Positions 17,022 through 25,535 of a stretch of 64,000 nt of DNA are shown here, piece after piece. The stretch covers positions 1 to 64,000 of the forward strand of contig JAIELX010000056.1 in assembly GCA_019752635.1 (NCBI GenBank), read 5' to 3'. The stretch is from Candidatus Obscuribacterales bacterium (GTDB lineage Bacteria; Cyanobacteriota; Vampirovibrionia; Obscuribacterales; Obscuribacteraceae). A model generated the notes under the pieces. The model did not search any database and was not told where the DNA came from. It worked only from the letters and a program-made list of their open reading frames with translations. How positions within the stretch are numbered: position 1 is the stretch's first letter; the number at the start of each line of letters is the position of its first letter. The position numbers were made by a program, and so were the translations under genes.

Positions 17022-18411
17022 ACTTGAGTTGTTTATCCAGCTCATCGGCCTCGGCGTTTCGATCTCTGTCGCGGAGCATCGCGGCGAAGTTTTGGACCGC
17101 GGAATTCAGAAGTTGAGGCTGCGCCAGCAGTTTTCGGATTTTTAGCGCCTCTGTGTAGTAATGCTCCGCATTTGTGAAGTCTTTTGCCTGATCGCATTGG
17201 AGTGCCAGACCGGCGTAGCAAAGTCCGACATTCACCCTGGCCGATTCCATGTCCGGTCGAGCTTTGAGCACTCGCAGAAAGGCCTCCATGGCTTTGGCGT
17301 AGTTTTTCGCTTCCAACTCCGCCACTCCTGTATCGTGATCAGCGGTGACGTTGTTTGCGAACAGGTCGGCTGCGTAGACTTTGCGGACGGTATTGATATC
17401 GCGAGGTGTGAGTCCATGATTACGGTGCCCGGCATTAGCGGAAAAGAACATCACGTCATTCGGATTGGGGCTGTGTCCCTGCAACCCGATGGCGTGTCCA
17501 ATCTCGTGCAGGGCCGTGAATTGCATCAGTGGATCGTTCATACCGCCGGTGCCCAAAAGAAGGCGGATGTTTGCCTTGATCAGAGCACCGGACAATGAGG
17601 ATAGTTTCGTGTCGCCTTTCTTGATGGTGCTTTTGAGCACTTTGGGATCGTCCACCCAGGTGCATGTGATCAGGGCGTTTGGAGCGGAATCGACGAACTG
17701 AAAAGTTACGCGATCCTCCGAGGCTGCTTGCCACTTAGCAAAGGCATCCTTCAGGAGTGCGCGAAACTGGGGCTGGTAGCCATGTTTGCCCGTGCCGTCG
17801 GCAATGAACACTCGTACCGGCATTTGGTCTGGTTGCCACCGTATGCGGTGTCCAAGGATTGCTTCGTTGTAGTAATCTGTTACAGTTGCAGTCTCTGGAC
17901 CCTGTGAATTCTCCCGAGCCTTGCTGGCATTCGATTGTTCGCGTTGCAACGCCCCAACGGTTTCAATTATCTTGGTGCGGTATTTGCTGTTGGGGAATTT
18001 CTGCAGGAAGACCGTGTATGTTTTTTCAGCGTCGGCAGACTGCCCGGCTGATGCTTGCGCGCCAGCAAGATTAATCCACGCTTCTTCCAGGTGCCCGCCT
18101 TGACCGGAAACTGCATGCCGCAAGCTCTTGATCGCTTCCGGCAGTCGCCCCTGGCGCACCAACAGATTACCCAGGTTTATCTCCGCTTCTGCCAGAGTCG
18201 GATCGAGCGCCAGGGCCTGCTCTAATCTAGTAATCGCTTCGGCAACTCGATTGTTCCTCACCAGGAGCTGCGCGTCCTTGGCGATTATCAGCGCGCGATA
18301 TTGTTCTTTGGATATGGTTTTGCCTCGATAGCTGTAAACCATTTGGTCTTCCGCTCTCACTGCGGACACAGCAAGCAGCAGTATCATTAGAGTGAGATAA
18401 AAACGAGGCAA
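17020..18411 (-). CDS. exported TPR protein with matrixin-like zinc metalloprotease domain
   Basis: A 463-residue protein. Residues 1-20 are a signal peptide (LTLMILLLAVSAVRA). Residues ~40-165 are TPRs (NRVAEAITRLEQALALDPTLAEAEI and two more). Residues ~175-345 form a metzincin-type protease domain with ALHEIGHAIGLQGHS: the His, His, His zinc ligands and the catalytic Glu of HExxHxxGxxGH are intact, as in matrixins. A final TPR block follows (NYAKAMEAF and NAEHYYTEALKI). The start is TTG at 18411, with AAGGA nine bases upstream. It lies 33 bases downstream of the 761-residue exported protein on the same strand, so the two are probably cotranscribed. Substrate unknown; periplasmic or secreted. 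Confidence 0.9.
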   Translation of the reverse strand: MPRFYLTLMILLLAVSAVRAEDQMVYSYRGKTISKEQYRALIIAKDAQLLVRNNRVAEAITRLEQALALDPTLAEAEINLGNLLVRQGRLPEAIKSLRHAVSGQGGHLEEAWINLAGAQASAGQSADAEKTYTVFLQKFPNSKYRTKIIETVGALQREQSNASKARENSQGPETATVTDYYNEAILGHRIRWQPDQMPVRVFIADGTGKHGYQPQFRALLKDAFAKWQAASEDRVTFQFVDSAPNALITCTWVDDPKVLKSTIKKGDTKLSSLSGALIKANIRLLLGTGGMNDPLMQFTALHEIGHAIGLQGHSPNPNDVMFFSANAGHRNHGLTPRDINTVRKVYAADLFANNVTADHDTGVAELEAKNYAKAMEAFLRVLKARPDMESARVNVGLCYAGLALQCDQAKDFTNAEHYYTEALKIRKLLAQPQLLNSAVQNFAAMLRDRDRNAEADELDKQLK

Positions 18412-18444
18412 GGTCGCAATTCCTTCTTTAACTGCTGATCTTCT

Positions 18445-20730
18445 TTAATACCAAAATTTGGTTTTCTTTGCCCAGCTGCTTGATGGATACTTGCGGTGAA
18501 GCAATTGGTAGCATCGCTTGGAGAGCTCGGACGTTTGCCCTGTTGTGGTGCCGTACCTGGTGCTCTTCACAGCCAGGTGCAGCAACTCTGGAATTCTTGA
18601 ATCGCCGGGCAGGTCTCTTGCCGCGGCAAGTGCAAGTGAGCAGAGATAATCCGGCGCGGGACCGACCGCTGTCAAAGCTTTGTTCTCTTTCGCGGCAGCT
18701 TGGCGTTGTACCGGAGTGAGGCAGTCCTCCAGGCTTGACAACAGCGCCTTTAACGGCGCATTTTCCTTCTCAGCACCGTATTCATCTTTCTGAGGCCACC
18801 AGTTGTTCTGATAGTCGTCAATCTTATCTACCGGTGTATTGCGTCCGTAATCAGGATAGATGTATGGCGACATTCCCGGATTTCTCAGCATGAGATATGC
18901 CATTGCCAATTTTCGCTCTGCGGGCGTTTTTGCGGACAGCCAGCTGTTTACTGTCGCGCTCATCGATGGTGTGGCTTTGGCTAGTGCCGGCGCTGTTGAT
19001 AGAGCTACGGCGGAGTTGTTCAACAGGATTGCACGCACCCAAACACTTCGGAGCAACTCGATTCTAAGGGCTGGCGGCAATCGCGGGTCTTTCAACAACT
19101 CTTGCAGTTGCGCAATCGCGGTTCCATAATTGAACAGGTACAGGGCATCCGGCTCATACGCCAGTCGCAGTGCGGGATACTTCGAAAGCTTTTCAAACTT
19201 GAAGAAGTCTTCGGGAGGGAGTTCGCCACTCATGGAGTCAACCACTCCGGCCGGTGCCAGCAGCGCTACTTTGGCGAATTCTGCAAAGTTTGAACAGACC
19301 CGCAATCTCAGGTTTGTGAGGTCGTTGAACGATGACGGTGGAAGATTCGGTGTTCTTAGCAACTTATCTAACTTTGCACGAGCTGCTGTCTTCTTTCCCG
19401 TCTCAATCAAGATTCGTGCTACCTGCCGGTTTACTGAAAGGTATGCGGGAGAGCTTTTCGCTATTTTGGATGCTGCGCTGACCAGAGTTTGTGCTTGCGG
19501 CGATTTCGCGTCTGCTTTTATTAACGCCGCGATTAGCCACTGGGGCTGCTTACTGCTGTTCCATTTATTGAAAGACTCATTGACTGCATTGGCTCCCTCA
19601 CCTCTCATAACTGCTATCCAATTCGTCATATCATCTGAACGTATCGATAGCGGTAGCTTGTCGAATTGTTTCTGGAGGACGTTTTTATCGGAGTAGTCGC
19701 AGTCGTTGTCACCGGCGACGGTGTCAAATGCAGAAGTGTAGTAGTAGAGGGTGTTTCCGAAGGTGCCACCGAGAGTAGTGCTAGATAAGGTTTTGCCAAG
19801 TTCGGGTAGCCAGGAAACCGGGTTCAGCTGCAGCTTTAAGTAATTGTTCGTAAGCGGTGCGGCTGATTTGACCACTGTTGATTGAGTCGTGCCGACCAAT
19901 TGACTTAATTTGCTCGAGGCCTCCTTTAGCAGGTCTTTGTTGATTTCATCGCTCAGTGTGGCTTTACGAATCATCGTTCTGACGGACAGGTACGGCGCTA
20001 GATCCTTGAAAGGTGATCTGGTATCGCTCGCGATGGCGTTAAATTGTTCGATTGCCTTGTCGAACCTATCGCCGTAGAAGTTGGCAGAAGCTATTTGATA
20101 GTTGCGATAAGCACGCAATAGTGCAGGAGAGCTGACCGGCAGTGCGTTCGGGATGATCGCTTTTTTGTCGTAACTAAATGGACAATTGCAAAAAACTTCG
20201 TTCTGCGCTCTTGTCCATTCTTTAAGTTCGCGACTTTGGTCGCCGAACTTTTTACCAATATCGTGCAAGTTTTTTACTGCGAACTTGAATGAATCCGCCG
20301 AACAGTTCTGGTAGTTAAGGTAGTGAGAGTTAAGTGCGTAGTCGCTGTAAGGAAGCGTTTTTTGCGCATCGAGTCCGAGCACCCTCTTCTGTTCTTCGAT
20401 CCAGGACTTCAAAGCACCAATCAGTTCCGGATCGTCTTCTCCCAGTCTTAAGTGCCAGAGCGCTACGACAGCCTTTTGTTCAACTTGGGACAGCGGTTTT
20501 CCTGTTAGGTAGCGATAGGCCACAACATAATACGAGCGGGCCATTCCGTGGTCGATGATGCCCAAATCGCCCGCAGCAAACTTGCTAAGCGGAAGATCCG
20601 GGTGGACGCCATAAGAGAAGGTTAAAACGGGATACGAAGGACCGCATGCTGCGACTTTAAGCGCAGGAGCGCCAAGTAGTATCAACAGGGAAAGAACAGC
20701 GGCCCGAGACCACCGGGGGTTTCTTGTCAT
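18445..20730 (-). CDS. large exported helical protein, function unknown
   Basis: A 761-residue protein with a signal peptide (AVLSLLILLGAPALKVAAC) that may be a lipobox at V-A-A-C, immediately followed by CGPSYP, an N-terminal signature seen in large exported proteins of environmental bacteria. The rest is predicted mostly alpha-helical, with TPR-like pairs (for example YRNYQIASANFYGDRFDKAI and ARILIETGKKTAARAKLDKLL). No enzyme motif was recognised. ATG at 20730 with GGAA about eight bases upstream. First gene of a probable two-gene unit with the matrixin-like protease downstream, which may process it or share its task. Confidence 0.8.
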   Translation of the reverse strand: MTRNPRWSRAAVLSLLILLGAPALKVAACGPSYPVLTFSYGVHPDLPLSKFAAGDLGIIDHGMARSYYVVAYRYLTGKPLSQVEQKAVVALWHLRLGEDDPELIGALKSWIEEQKRVLGLDAQKTLPYSDYALNSHYLNYQNCSADSFKFAVKNLHDIGKKFGDQSRELKEWTRAQNEVFCNCPFSYDKKAIIPNALPVSSPALLRAYRNYQIASANFYGDRFDKAIEQFNAIASDTRSPFKDLAPYLSVRTMIRKATLSDEINKDLLKEASSKLSQLVGTTQSTVVKSAAPLTNNYLKLQLNPVSWLPELGKTLSSTTLGGTFGNTLYYYTSAFDTVAGDNDCDYSDKNVLQKQFDKLPLSIRSDDMTNWIAVMRGEGANAVNESFNKWNSSKQPQWLIAALIKADAKSPQAQTLVSAASKIAKSSPAYLSVNRQVARILIETGKKTAARAKLDKLLRTPNLPPSSFNDLTNLRLRVCSNFAEFAKVALLAPAGVVDSMSGELPPEDFFKFEKLSKYPALRLAYEPDALYLFNYGTAIAQLQELLKDPRLPPALRIELLRSVWVRAILLNNSAVALSTAPALAKATPSMSATVNSWLSAKTPAERKLAMAYLMLRNPGMSPYIYPDYGRNTPVDKIDDYQNNWWPQKDEYGAEKENAPLKALLSSLEDCLTPVQRQAAAKENKALTAVGPAPDYLCSLALAAARDLPGDSRIPELLHLAVKSTRYGTTTGQTSELSKRCYQLLHRKYPSSSWAKKTKFWY

Positions 20731-20798
20731 CCTTGCGATTCCGATGTATGCCAGAGTGGAACAGCGCTAAGGATATTACATTCCCTGCTCACTTGTCG

Positions 20799-21332
20799 TT
20801 AGTTGGAGCTGGTCGCTTTGCGGCCCGTGGTAGTAGTAGTAGTCTTGGCTGCTCGGAATTGCCATGGCGGTTCGGGTTGCGGTGCAGACCATAGGCCTCT
20901 GCCTTCAATGCGCGCATTGCTTTCCAACGCGCTGCGATGCACATTTCGCGAGTATTTTTTGTACCACCACGCGTAGCCGTTTTCCAAAATCAAATCGTTA
21001 AGATTGCGGCCATCGGGTAACGTTACTTCAGCAACGCACCGGCCGTAGCGATCTCTTGATTCGACATCTATTTGAATTGTCTTTCCGAATACAAGGTCCG
21101 ATGTGTATTGCTTTGCCTTATTGCCGAACGCTTGCTTCTTTTCCGGGCTGTCAATGCCACTGAGGCGAACTTTGCGTTCTTTGCCGGCGTGAAGCACGGT
21201 GATGGTATCACCGTCGGCGATACCGACTACCTGCCCTTCGAAGTGCTCTTGCGTGGCGGACTGAGCCTGCAAGTTCAGACCGAAAGCTAACCCGGCGATG
21301 ACACTGCAAAATAAGGTCAGCCGCACCACCAT
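20799..21332 (-). CDS. exported thermonuclease (SNase-like)
   Basis: A 177-residue secreted nuclease of the staphylococcal nuclease family, a Ca2+-dependent OB-fold phosphodiesterase. Residues 1-23 are a signal peptide. The fold hallmarks are VVGIADGDTITVL, VRLSGIDSPEKKQAFG (with the catalytic-type Arg, Asp and Glu), SRDRYGRCVAEV (second active-site Arg) and LILENGYAWWYKKYS. The C-terminal ~20 residues are Thr-rich. ATG at 21332 has GGGGA six bases upstream. It probably degrades extracellular or periplasmic nucleic acid. It stands alone. Confidence 0.93.
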   Translation of the reverse strand: MVVRLTLFCSVIAGLAFGLNLQAQSATQEHFEGQVVGIADGDTITVLHAGKERKVRLSGIDSPEKKQAFGNKAKQYTSDLVFGKTIQIDVESRDRYGRCVAEVTLPDGRNLNDLILENGYAWWYKKYSRNVHRSALESNARIEGRGLWSAPQPEPPWQFRAAKTTTTTTGRKATSSN

Positions 21333-21858
21333 CTAAGTTCCCCGTTGCTCTGCTCACTGCTTTGTTCCACGAACAGTCGAGTTTTAGTCACGTCCGCGGT
21401 ACTGCTCCAACGGAAGTCAAATCCCGCAGTCGGGGGAGGAGGCGACTTTCTGATCTCCCATATGCAATCGTAGGTTGGTCTCCAATCCAATTGTGCCGGG
21501 AAGGATCGGATTTCTTCGCTCGGCATCGAGCGATACCACTTTTGGTGACTGTTTTGAGCGTCGGAGAATGTGTGCAATTTCTCAAGAAAGCCGCTTTCTG
21601 TCTACATGCATCGCTTGAGAGGTTCATTCCGTCCAGATTTTATCTTTGTGCTGAAAGGAGATGGACACAAACGTTCCGGCTGCGCGTCTTGAAAGTGAGT
21701 CCAGCACGCGGAGCTTTAATGATTATCTGCTGTTGAACCGGGGAATTTTACGAAGTGGAAGTGCATAATTCTGTAGTTCCATTGTAAGATTAGACCGCTA
21801 TAATTCTGGCATGGGTGAACGCCGTCAAGGCATTCTAGAAAGCGAAAGGTATCCCACC
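21333..21858. other. intergenic region without a convincing gene
   Basis: About 525 bases between the nuclease gene and the small 53-residue gene. Several overlapping frames of 60-125 codons exist on both strands, but none has a good ribosome site together with protein-like composition. A TATAAT at 21799-21804 lies 55 bases before the ATG at 21859 and may be its -10 element; the -35 region is poor. Confidence 0.4.
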
Positions 21859-22020
21859 ATGAAAGGTAACCAAGAGACGGAGCGACTCACGCAGATTGCC
21901 GTTCCGCAACTCCCAAAAGATACGCCGGTAGCACTTCCTGCAACGAAAGAATCGCAACAGGTTTGTTCTAACGGGGTTTGCAAGATCACGTGGAAGCCGG
22001 CCGTTCCGCCGCGTCGCTAG
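21859..22020 (+). CDS. small protein with C-terminal CxNGxC motif (53 aa)
   Basis: A 53-residue soluble protein with AAAGG upstream of ATG 21859. It ends QVCSNGVCKITWKP followed by Pro and Arg; the two Cys may form a disulphide or bind metal. The longer frame from 21811 starts just after the TATAAT at 21799 and so is unlikely. No family recognised. A 7-bp hairpin at 22097-22114 lies 76 bases downstream. Confidence 0.5.
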   Translation: MKGNQETERLTQIAVPQLPKDTPVALPATKESQQVCSNGVCKITWKPAVPPRR

Positions 22021-22096
22021 GATCGCGCTGACACACTTAGTATGGATGCGGTTGCGCATTTCGAGTTCTCGATTTCACCAAATTTGGTTCTACTGT

Positions 22097-22114
22097 CAGC
22101 TTCTGTCGAAGCTG
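22097..22114 (+). terminator. possible weak terminator hairpin
   Basis: A perfect 7-bp stem CAGCTTC / GAAGCTG with a TGTC loop follows the 53-residue gene; the T-rich tail (CTCTTTATC) is poor, so termination would be partial. Confidence 0.35.
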
Positions 22115-22206
22115 CTCTTTATCAGCTACACGTTCTCTAAATCAACCTGCAAACAGCCGGCGACTTTCTGATAACTGATTGAGCTTGGGCAGGTTGCTGT
22201 AGATAC

Positions 22207-22241
22207 CTGAAATGCTTGTTTCAGTTCTACCCCCTGCGGGG
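22207..22241 (+). promoter_or_regulatory. two hairpins just upstream of the coiled-coil gene
   Basis: CTGAAA-TGCTTG-TTTCAG (22207-22224) and CCCC-TGC-GGGG (22231-22241) lie next to each other and end 17 bases before the ATG at 22259. They could shape the leader of this mRNA; no riboswitch class is recognised. Confidence 0.3.
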
Positions 22242-22258
22242 CATGAGCAAGATGGGGA

Positions 22259-22903
22259 ATGAGTTTTAGTTCTCAATCAATGAACAAGTTTGTCATTATA
22301 GGAATTGCAATAGCTTTCGTTGCGGGCATCGCAATCACTTTCGTGGTTATGATGAATGCGCAGACCGAACGTGAGCAGCAAATTGAATCTCGCATGAGGG
22401 CGGAGCAAAAGTTGCAGACCCTCAAATCGACCAAGCAACAGAAGCTGGCTGCACAGGCCGCGCGAGCGGAAGCTGAAAGGCAAGCGCGCGAGCAAAAGGC
22501 TGCAGCTGCGTTGGCGGAAGCTGCCAAGCCTCATTATGATCCGGGGCGACTGCGCCAAGCAGCCAAGATTAAGCAGTTCGCCAATGTGACCATTCCGGAC
22601 TTCAACATTGAGTGTTGGCTGAAAACCAATTGGAAAGACGGCAAAGTCAATTTTCGATTAGCAATGCTGGGGCAAAGGGAGGCTTTGAGTCAATTTCAAG
22701 GCAGCTGGCCCGAGTATCTCATTACCTGGACCGATGCTAGCGGAACCAACTTGCATTCGGTCATCGTTCCCTCTAGTTCTCTGCGTTGGGCACCACCGGG
22801 AACCAACAATGGCATCCCTACTCTGGAACTGGACAGCAGCGACGATTGTTCACTTGAGATTTACGAACGTTCCAGCAATTGGAATTTCAATTGGCAGATA
22901 TAA
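22259..22903 (+). CDS. membrane-anchored coiled-coil protein with C-terminal beta domain
   Basis: A 214-residue protein: a membrane helix at ~9-31 (KFVIIGIAIAFVAGIAITFVV), an Ala/Glu/Gln/Arg-rich coiled coil at ~35-90, and a soluble C-terminal domain of about 110 residues rich in Trp and beta-strand residues (VTIPDFNIECWL, WPEYLITWTDASG). The topology suggests a single-pass protein with the C-terminal domain outside the cytoplasm. ATG at 22259 is very near a GGGGA; ATG at 22280 is an alternative. No family recognised. It is 19 bases from the SAM hydrolase gene and probably cotranscribed with it. Confidence 0.7.
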   Translation: MSFSSQSMNKFVIIGIAIAFVAGIAITFVVMMNAQTEREQQIESRMRAEQKLQTLKSTKQQKLAAQAARAEAERQAREQKAAAALAEAAKPHYDPGRLRQAAKIKQFANVTIPDFNIECWLKTNWKDGKVNFRLAMLGQREALSQFQGSWPEYLITWTDASGTNLHSVIVPSSSLRWAPPGTNNGIPTLELDSSDDCSLEIYERSSNWNFNWQI

Positions 22904-22922
22904 AAACAAAGAAAGGGAAGCC

Positions 22923-23726
22923 ATGAGACGGTACATCCATGTCATTTGTGATTACGCACCGGGGGACTTAGCCTGGGCGGAAGTGAATTCGGCCATGATG
23001 GCGCAGGTGCCGGACGACGTAGGGCTCTACTGTACCAGTGTCGGATCTTTTGACACTATCGCCACGGGGTTTGTTGTTGGTCAACTTTCGCTCACTCGGG
23101 CTGAGCTTCGCCCGGAAAATATGATTGTGTTCGCCAATTGTGCTCCTCGAAGAGATAAGAAGGAAGCGCGTTCCAACAACGCCGGTGAAGGATTGTTGAT
23201 GGCACTGCTCAATAACGGCGTTCAAGTGTTGGCTGTGAACAGCGGTTATTCCATGTCGTTCATTCGCGAACACATTGCTGAGCTGTGGACCGTAGACTGC
23301 CAGGAAGAAGGATCGCAGTTTCGCTCTCGTGATTTCTTTCCTACAGCTTTGGCGCGTATGCTCAAGGATGACGCCGGATTCAAACTGACTCAGCTGAGAG
23401 CTCTTGAGGTTATTCGCGAGTATCCCGAAGAAGTAATAGCTTACATTGATTCGTTCGGCAATCTCAAAACGACCATTCGCGCAAGCAATTCGTTTATTGC
23501 TGGTTTGAAGCCGGGCGAAAGAATCAAAGTAAGAATCGGAACGGTTGCCAGAACTGCCACGGTAGCTACCGGCAGCTTCAATGTCATGGAAGGTGACCTT
23601 GCTTTTGCCCCTGGAAGTTCAGGACACGATAATCGATTCTGGGAGTTTTTCCAGCGTGGGGGCTCAGCGTCTGCCGAGTTTGGTCACCCGCATGTCGGCT
23701 CGAATATAGTTATTGAACACTGGTGA
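22923..23726 (+). CDS. divergent SAM hydrolase (SAM hydroxide adenosyltransferase family)
   Basis: A 267-residue protein resembling the DUF62 family, which splits S-adenosylmethionine with hydroxide to adenosine and methionine. The C-terminal part carries the family hint IDSFGNLKTT, and the N-terminal VICDYAPGDLAWAEVNSAM corresponds to the usual TDFG..D.YV..M segment but is divergent, as the first Asp-Phe-Gly motif is changed. An AAAGGGA site precedes ATG 22923, preferred to the open frame from 22734 that runs inside the previous gene. It is the second gene of the unit begun at 22259. Substrate and activity are inferred from the family and not certain. Confidence 0.7.
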   Translation: MRRYIHVICDYAPGDLAWAEVNSAMMAQVPDDVGLYCTSVGSFDTIATGFVVGQLSLTRAELRPENMIVFANCAPRRDKKEARSNNAGEGLLMALLNNGVQVLAVNSGYSMSFIREHIAELWTVDCQEEGSQFRSRDFFPTALARMLKDDAGFKLTQLRALEVIREYPEEVIAYIDSFGNLKTTIRASNSFIAGLKPGERIKVRIGTVARTATVATGSFNVMEGDLAFAPGSSGHDNRFWEFFQRGGSASAEFGHPHVGSNIVIEHW

Positions 23727-23807
23727 GTTCAAGCGCTGTCTGTAGTAGTGATTTGTCTGCCATGCACAATTTTTGTGCTAGGATTCAACACAGAGGCAAT
23801 TTGTGTT

Positions 23808-24200
23808 ATGACCAAAGTCGGTATCTGGCCGCGATTACTTGACACAGTACTAAGAGCAACATTGGTGTTGGCTCTTCTCTGGACTAACACTTTTCTGCAT
23901 GATATGGCTGAATCAAACTGTGCTCAATGTGCCGTTGGTGCTGCCTCGCCTTCAGTCGTGCCGGTTTTTGACGGCGATGATAACTGTTTCAGTGATACCG
24001 AAAAGCACTTCCATGACGCTATGGTTCTTGCAAACAAGCCTTACGTGTCTCATAAGTTTACGTCGCTGCATTGTGTGATTGATTCGTTTTTCTGCGCGCA
24101 TAACGCGGCTGACTTCTCGAAGCAGGCCCCTCGGCCTCCCCCTTTGCTGAGTTCAAAAGGGTTGCCTTTGTACTTGCTCAATCGAACCTTGCTGATCTAG
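23808..24200 (+). CDS. small membrane-associated Cys/His-rich protein upstream of the metal pump
   Basis: A 130-residue protein with a hydrophobic N-terminal helix (ATLVLALLWTNTFL) that may be a signal anchor, followed by a short region with C..C (NCAQC), His and Met residues, and a Pro-rich end. ATG at 23808 has GAGG nine bases upstream. It stands just before a divalent-cation efflux pair, as do CzcI/CnrX-type sensor proteins, so a role in sensing or buffering metal is plausible, but no family match is certain. It is separated from the pump genes by a hairpin terminator at 24200. Confidence 0.6.
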   Translation: MTKVGIWPRLLDTVLRATLVLALLWTNTFLHDMAESNCAQCAVGAASPSVVPVFDGDDNCFSDTEKHFHDAMVLANKPYVSHKFTSLHCVIDSFFCAHNAADFSKQAPRPPPLLSSKGLPLYLLNRTLLI

Positions 24201-24268
24201 GCGCAGTTTGATAGTTGTTTTGCGGTGTTTTGACCCGCATCACAACCAACTGTGCCTGTCGTTTTTTT
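24200..24268 (+). terminator. intrinsic terminator or attenuator before the metal-pump genes
   Basis: A long imperfect hairpin: outer stem GGCGCAGTT / AACTGTGCC, inner arm 24213-24225 against 24235-24247, followed five bases later by seven T at 24262-24268. It would end most transcripts from the 23808 gene before the pump genes at 24318; partial read-through would allow regulation. Confidence 0.65.
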
Positions 24269-24317
24269 CGCCTTGAAATGAACGCAGGGAGCTGCCGGGC
24301 TTAGTTTGAGGTATGCA

Positions 24318-25535
24318 ATGAAACCGCAATTTCCCTTGCTTTTGCTGTGCTGCGTGTTGACCGGCGGGTGTCAGCGTGAACCTTCCGTCTTGCCTGAGCT
24401 TCCTGCAAAACGAACCGCTGGACCGGGCAATCAAACTGTTCAACTGTCGCTTGAAGCAATCAGTAGTTTTGAAATAGCCGAGGGGACGGTGGTAGAAAGA
24501 CCAGACACCTCCGTCGTGAAAACAACCGGTGAAATTAAGGCTGATGACAATCGGGTGTTTCATATCAACGCCCTGTCAGGCGGACGTGTGGTAAGTGATA
24601 AGGTTCGTCTGGGTGACGTTATTCACGTCGGACAGACTCTGGCTGTTTTGCAAAATCAGGAAGTCGTTAGAATCTACGGTGATTTCCGGCATCAGTTTCA
24701 TCAGAACGAGATTGATTTGGCATTGTCGCAAACGCGCGCTCGATTGGCGACAAAAAACTATGAGCGTATATCCAGCCTCTACCGGGAAAAAATTGCTTCT
24801 GAGCGAGAATTCATAAAAGCCCAAGCTGACAAAGAGCTTGAGGAAGAAACTCTTCGAGGACTGCAGAAGCATTCCAGGCATATCGTGGAAGAGGCGCGGG
24901 CCTTGCTTGCCGCCTATGGGGTCAACATAAAAGACACAAGTGCCGAACGCATAGAGAGCGTTTGTCCTGTTACTGCTCCTGCCGGTGGAGTCATTATCGA
25001 GAAGAATGTCACAGTGGGAGACGTTGTTTCCAGCGCCCAACCACTGTATGTGGTGGGCGACCTCAGTCAGGTTTGGTTAGATGTGAATGTCTACGACAAA
25101 CAACTGCAGGGGATGAAGTTAGGCAGCCCGATCCAGTTCACCACCGATAGTCTTCCGGGGCGAGTAATCCATGGATCTATCACTTTTATCAAGCCGTTCA
25201 CCGAGAGCTCTGCCACATTTACCGCTCGAGCCAACATAGTCAATCCGGACTTGGCTCTAAAGCCAGGCATGCGCGGGCAAGTCGAGATTATCGAATCGAA
25301 TGGCGGCGCTCGGCCCTTTGTGCCGGATGCCGCTCTTCAAAAGCACCAGAACGAGTGCTTCGTTTTTGTGGTGGAATCGCCCGGGTGCTATAGGAAGCAG
25401 CCTGTGCAAACGGAGCGTGAGGTTCCCGGTGGATACCTGGTCCGGGGCGTGCTCCCGGGACAGAAGATAGTGACCGGTGGCAGCTTCACTTTGAAAGCTG
25501 AGTTGCTGAAGCAGTTGAGCGGAGGCGGGCAATGA
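24318..25535 (+). CDS. czcB: RND efflux periplasmic adaptor, CzcB/CusB type
   Basis: A 405-residue membrane-fusion protein of the heavy-metal efflux type. The N-terminus is a lipoprotein signal (LLLCCVLTGGC). It contains the two half-lipoyl strands (GGRVVSDKVRLGDVIHVGQ and APAGGVIIEKNVTVGDVV), a long alpha hairpin between them, and beta-barrel segments (QVWLDVNVYDKQLQGMKLG, FIKPFTESSATFTARANI). ATG at 24318 has GAGGT six bases upstream. Its stop overlaps the start of the pump gene by four bases (ATGA), so the two are translationally coupled. It links the inner-membrane pump to an outer-membrane channel. No outer-membrane factor gene is in the window. Confidence 0.9.
   Translation: MKPQFPLLLLCCVLTGGCQREPSVLPELPAKRTAGPGNQTVQLSLEAISSFEIAEGTVVERPDTSVVKTTGEIKADDNRVFHINALSGGRVVSDKVRLGDVIHVGQTLAVLQNQEVVRIYGDFRHQFHQNEIDLALSQTRARLATKNYERISSLYREKIASEREFIKAQADKELEEETLRGLQKHSRHIVEEARALLAAYGVNIKDTSAERIESVCPVTAPAGGVIIEKNVTVGDVVSSAQPLYVVGDLSQVWLDVNVYDKQLQGMKLGSPIQFTTDSLPGRVIHGSITFIKPFTESSATFTARANIVNPDLALKPGMRGQVEIIESNGGARPFVPDAALQKHQNECFVFVVESPGCYRKQPVQTEREVPGGYLVRGVLPGQKIVTGGSFTLKAELLKQLSGGGQ

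Noticed and set aside
21333..21858. Several overlapping frames of 80-125 codons
   Set aside because: None combines a ribosome site with plausible composition.
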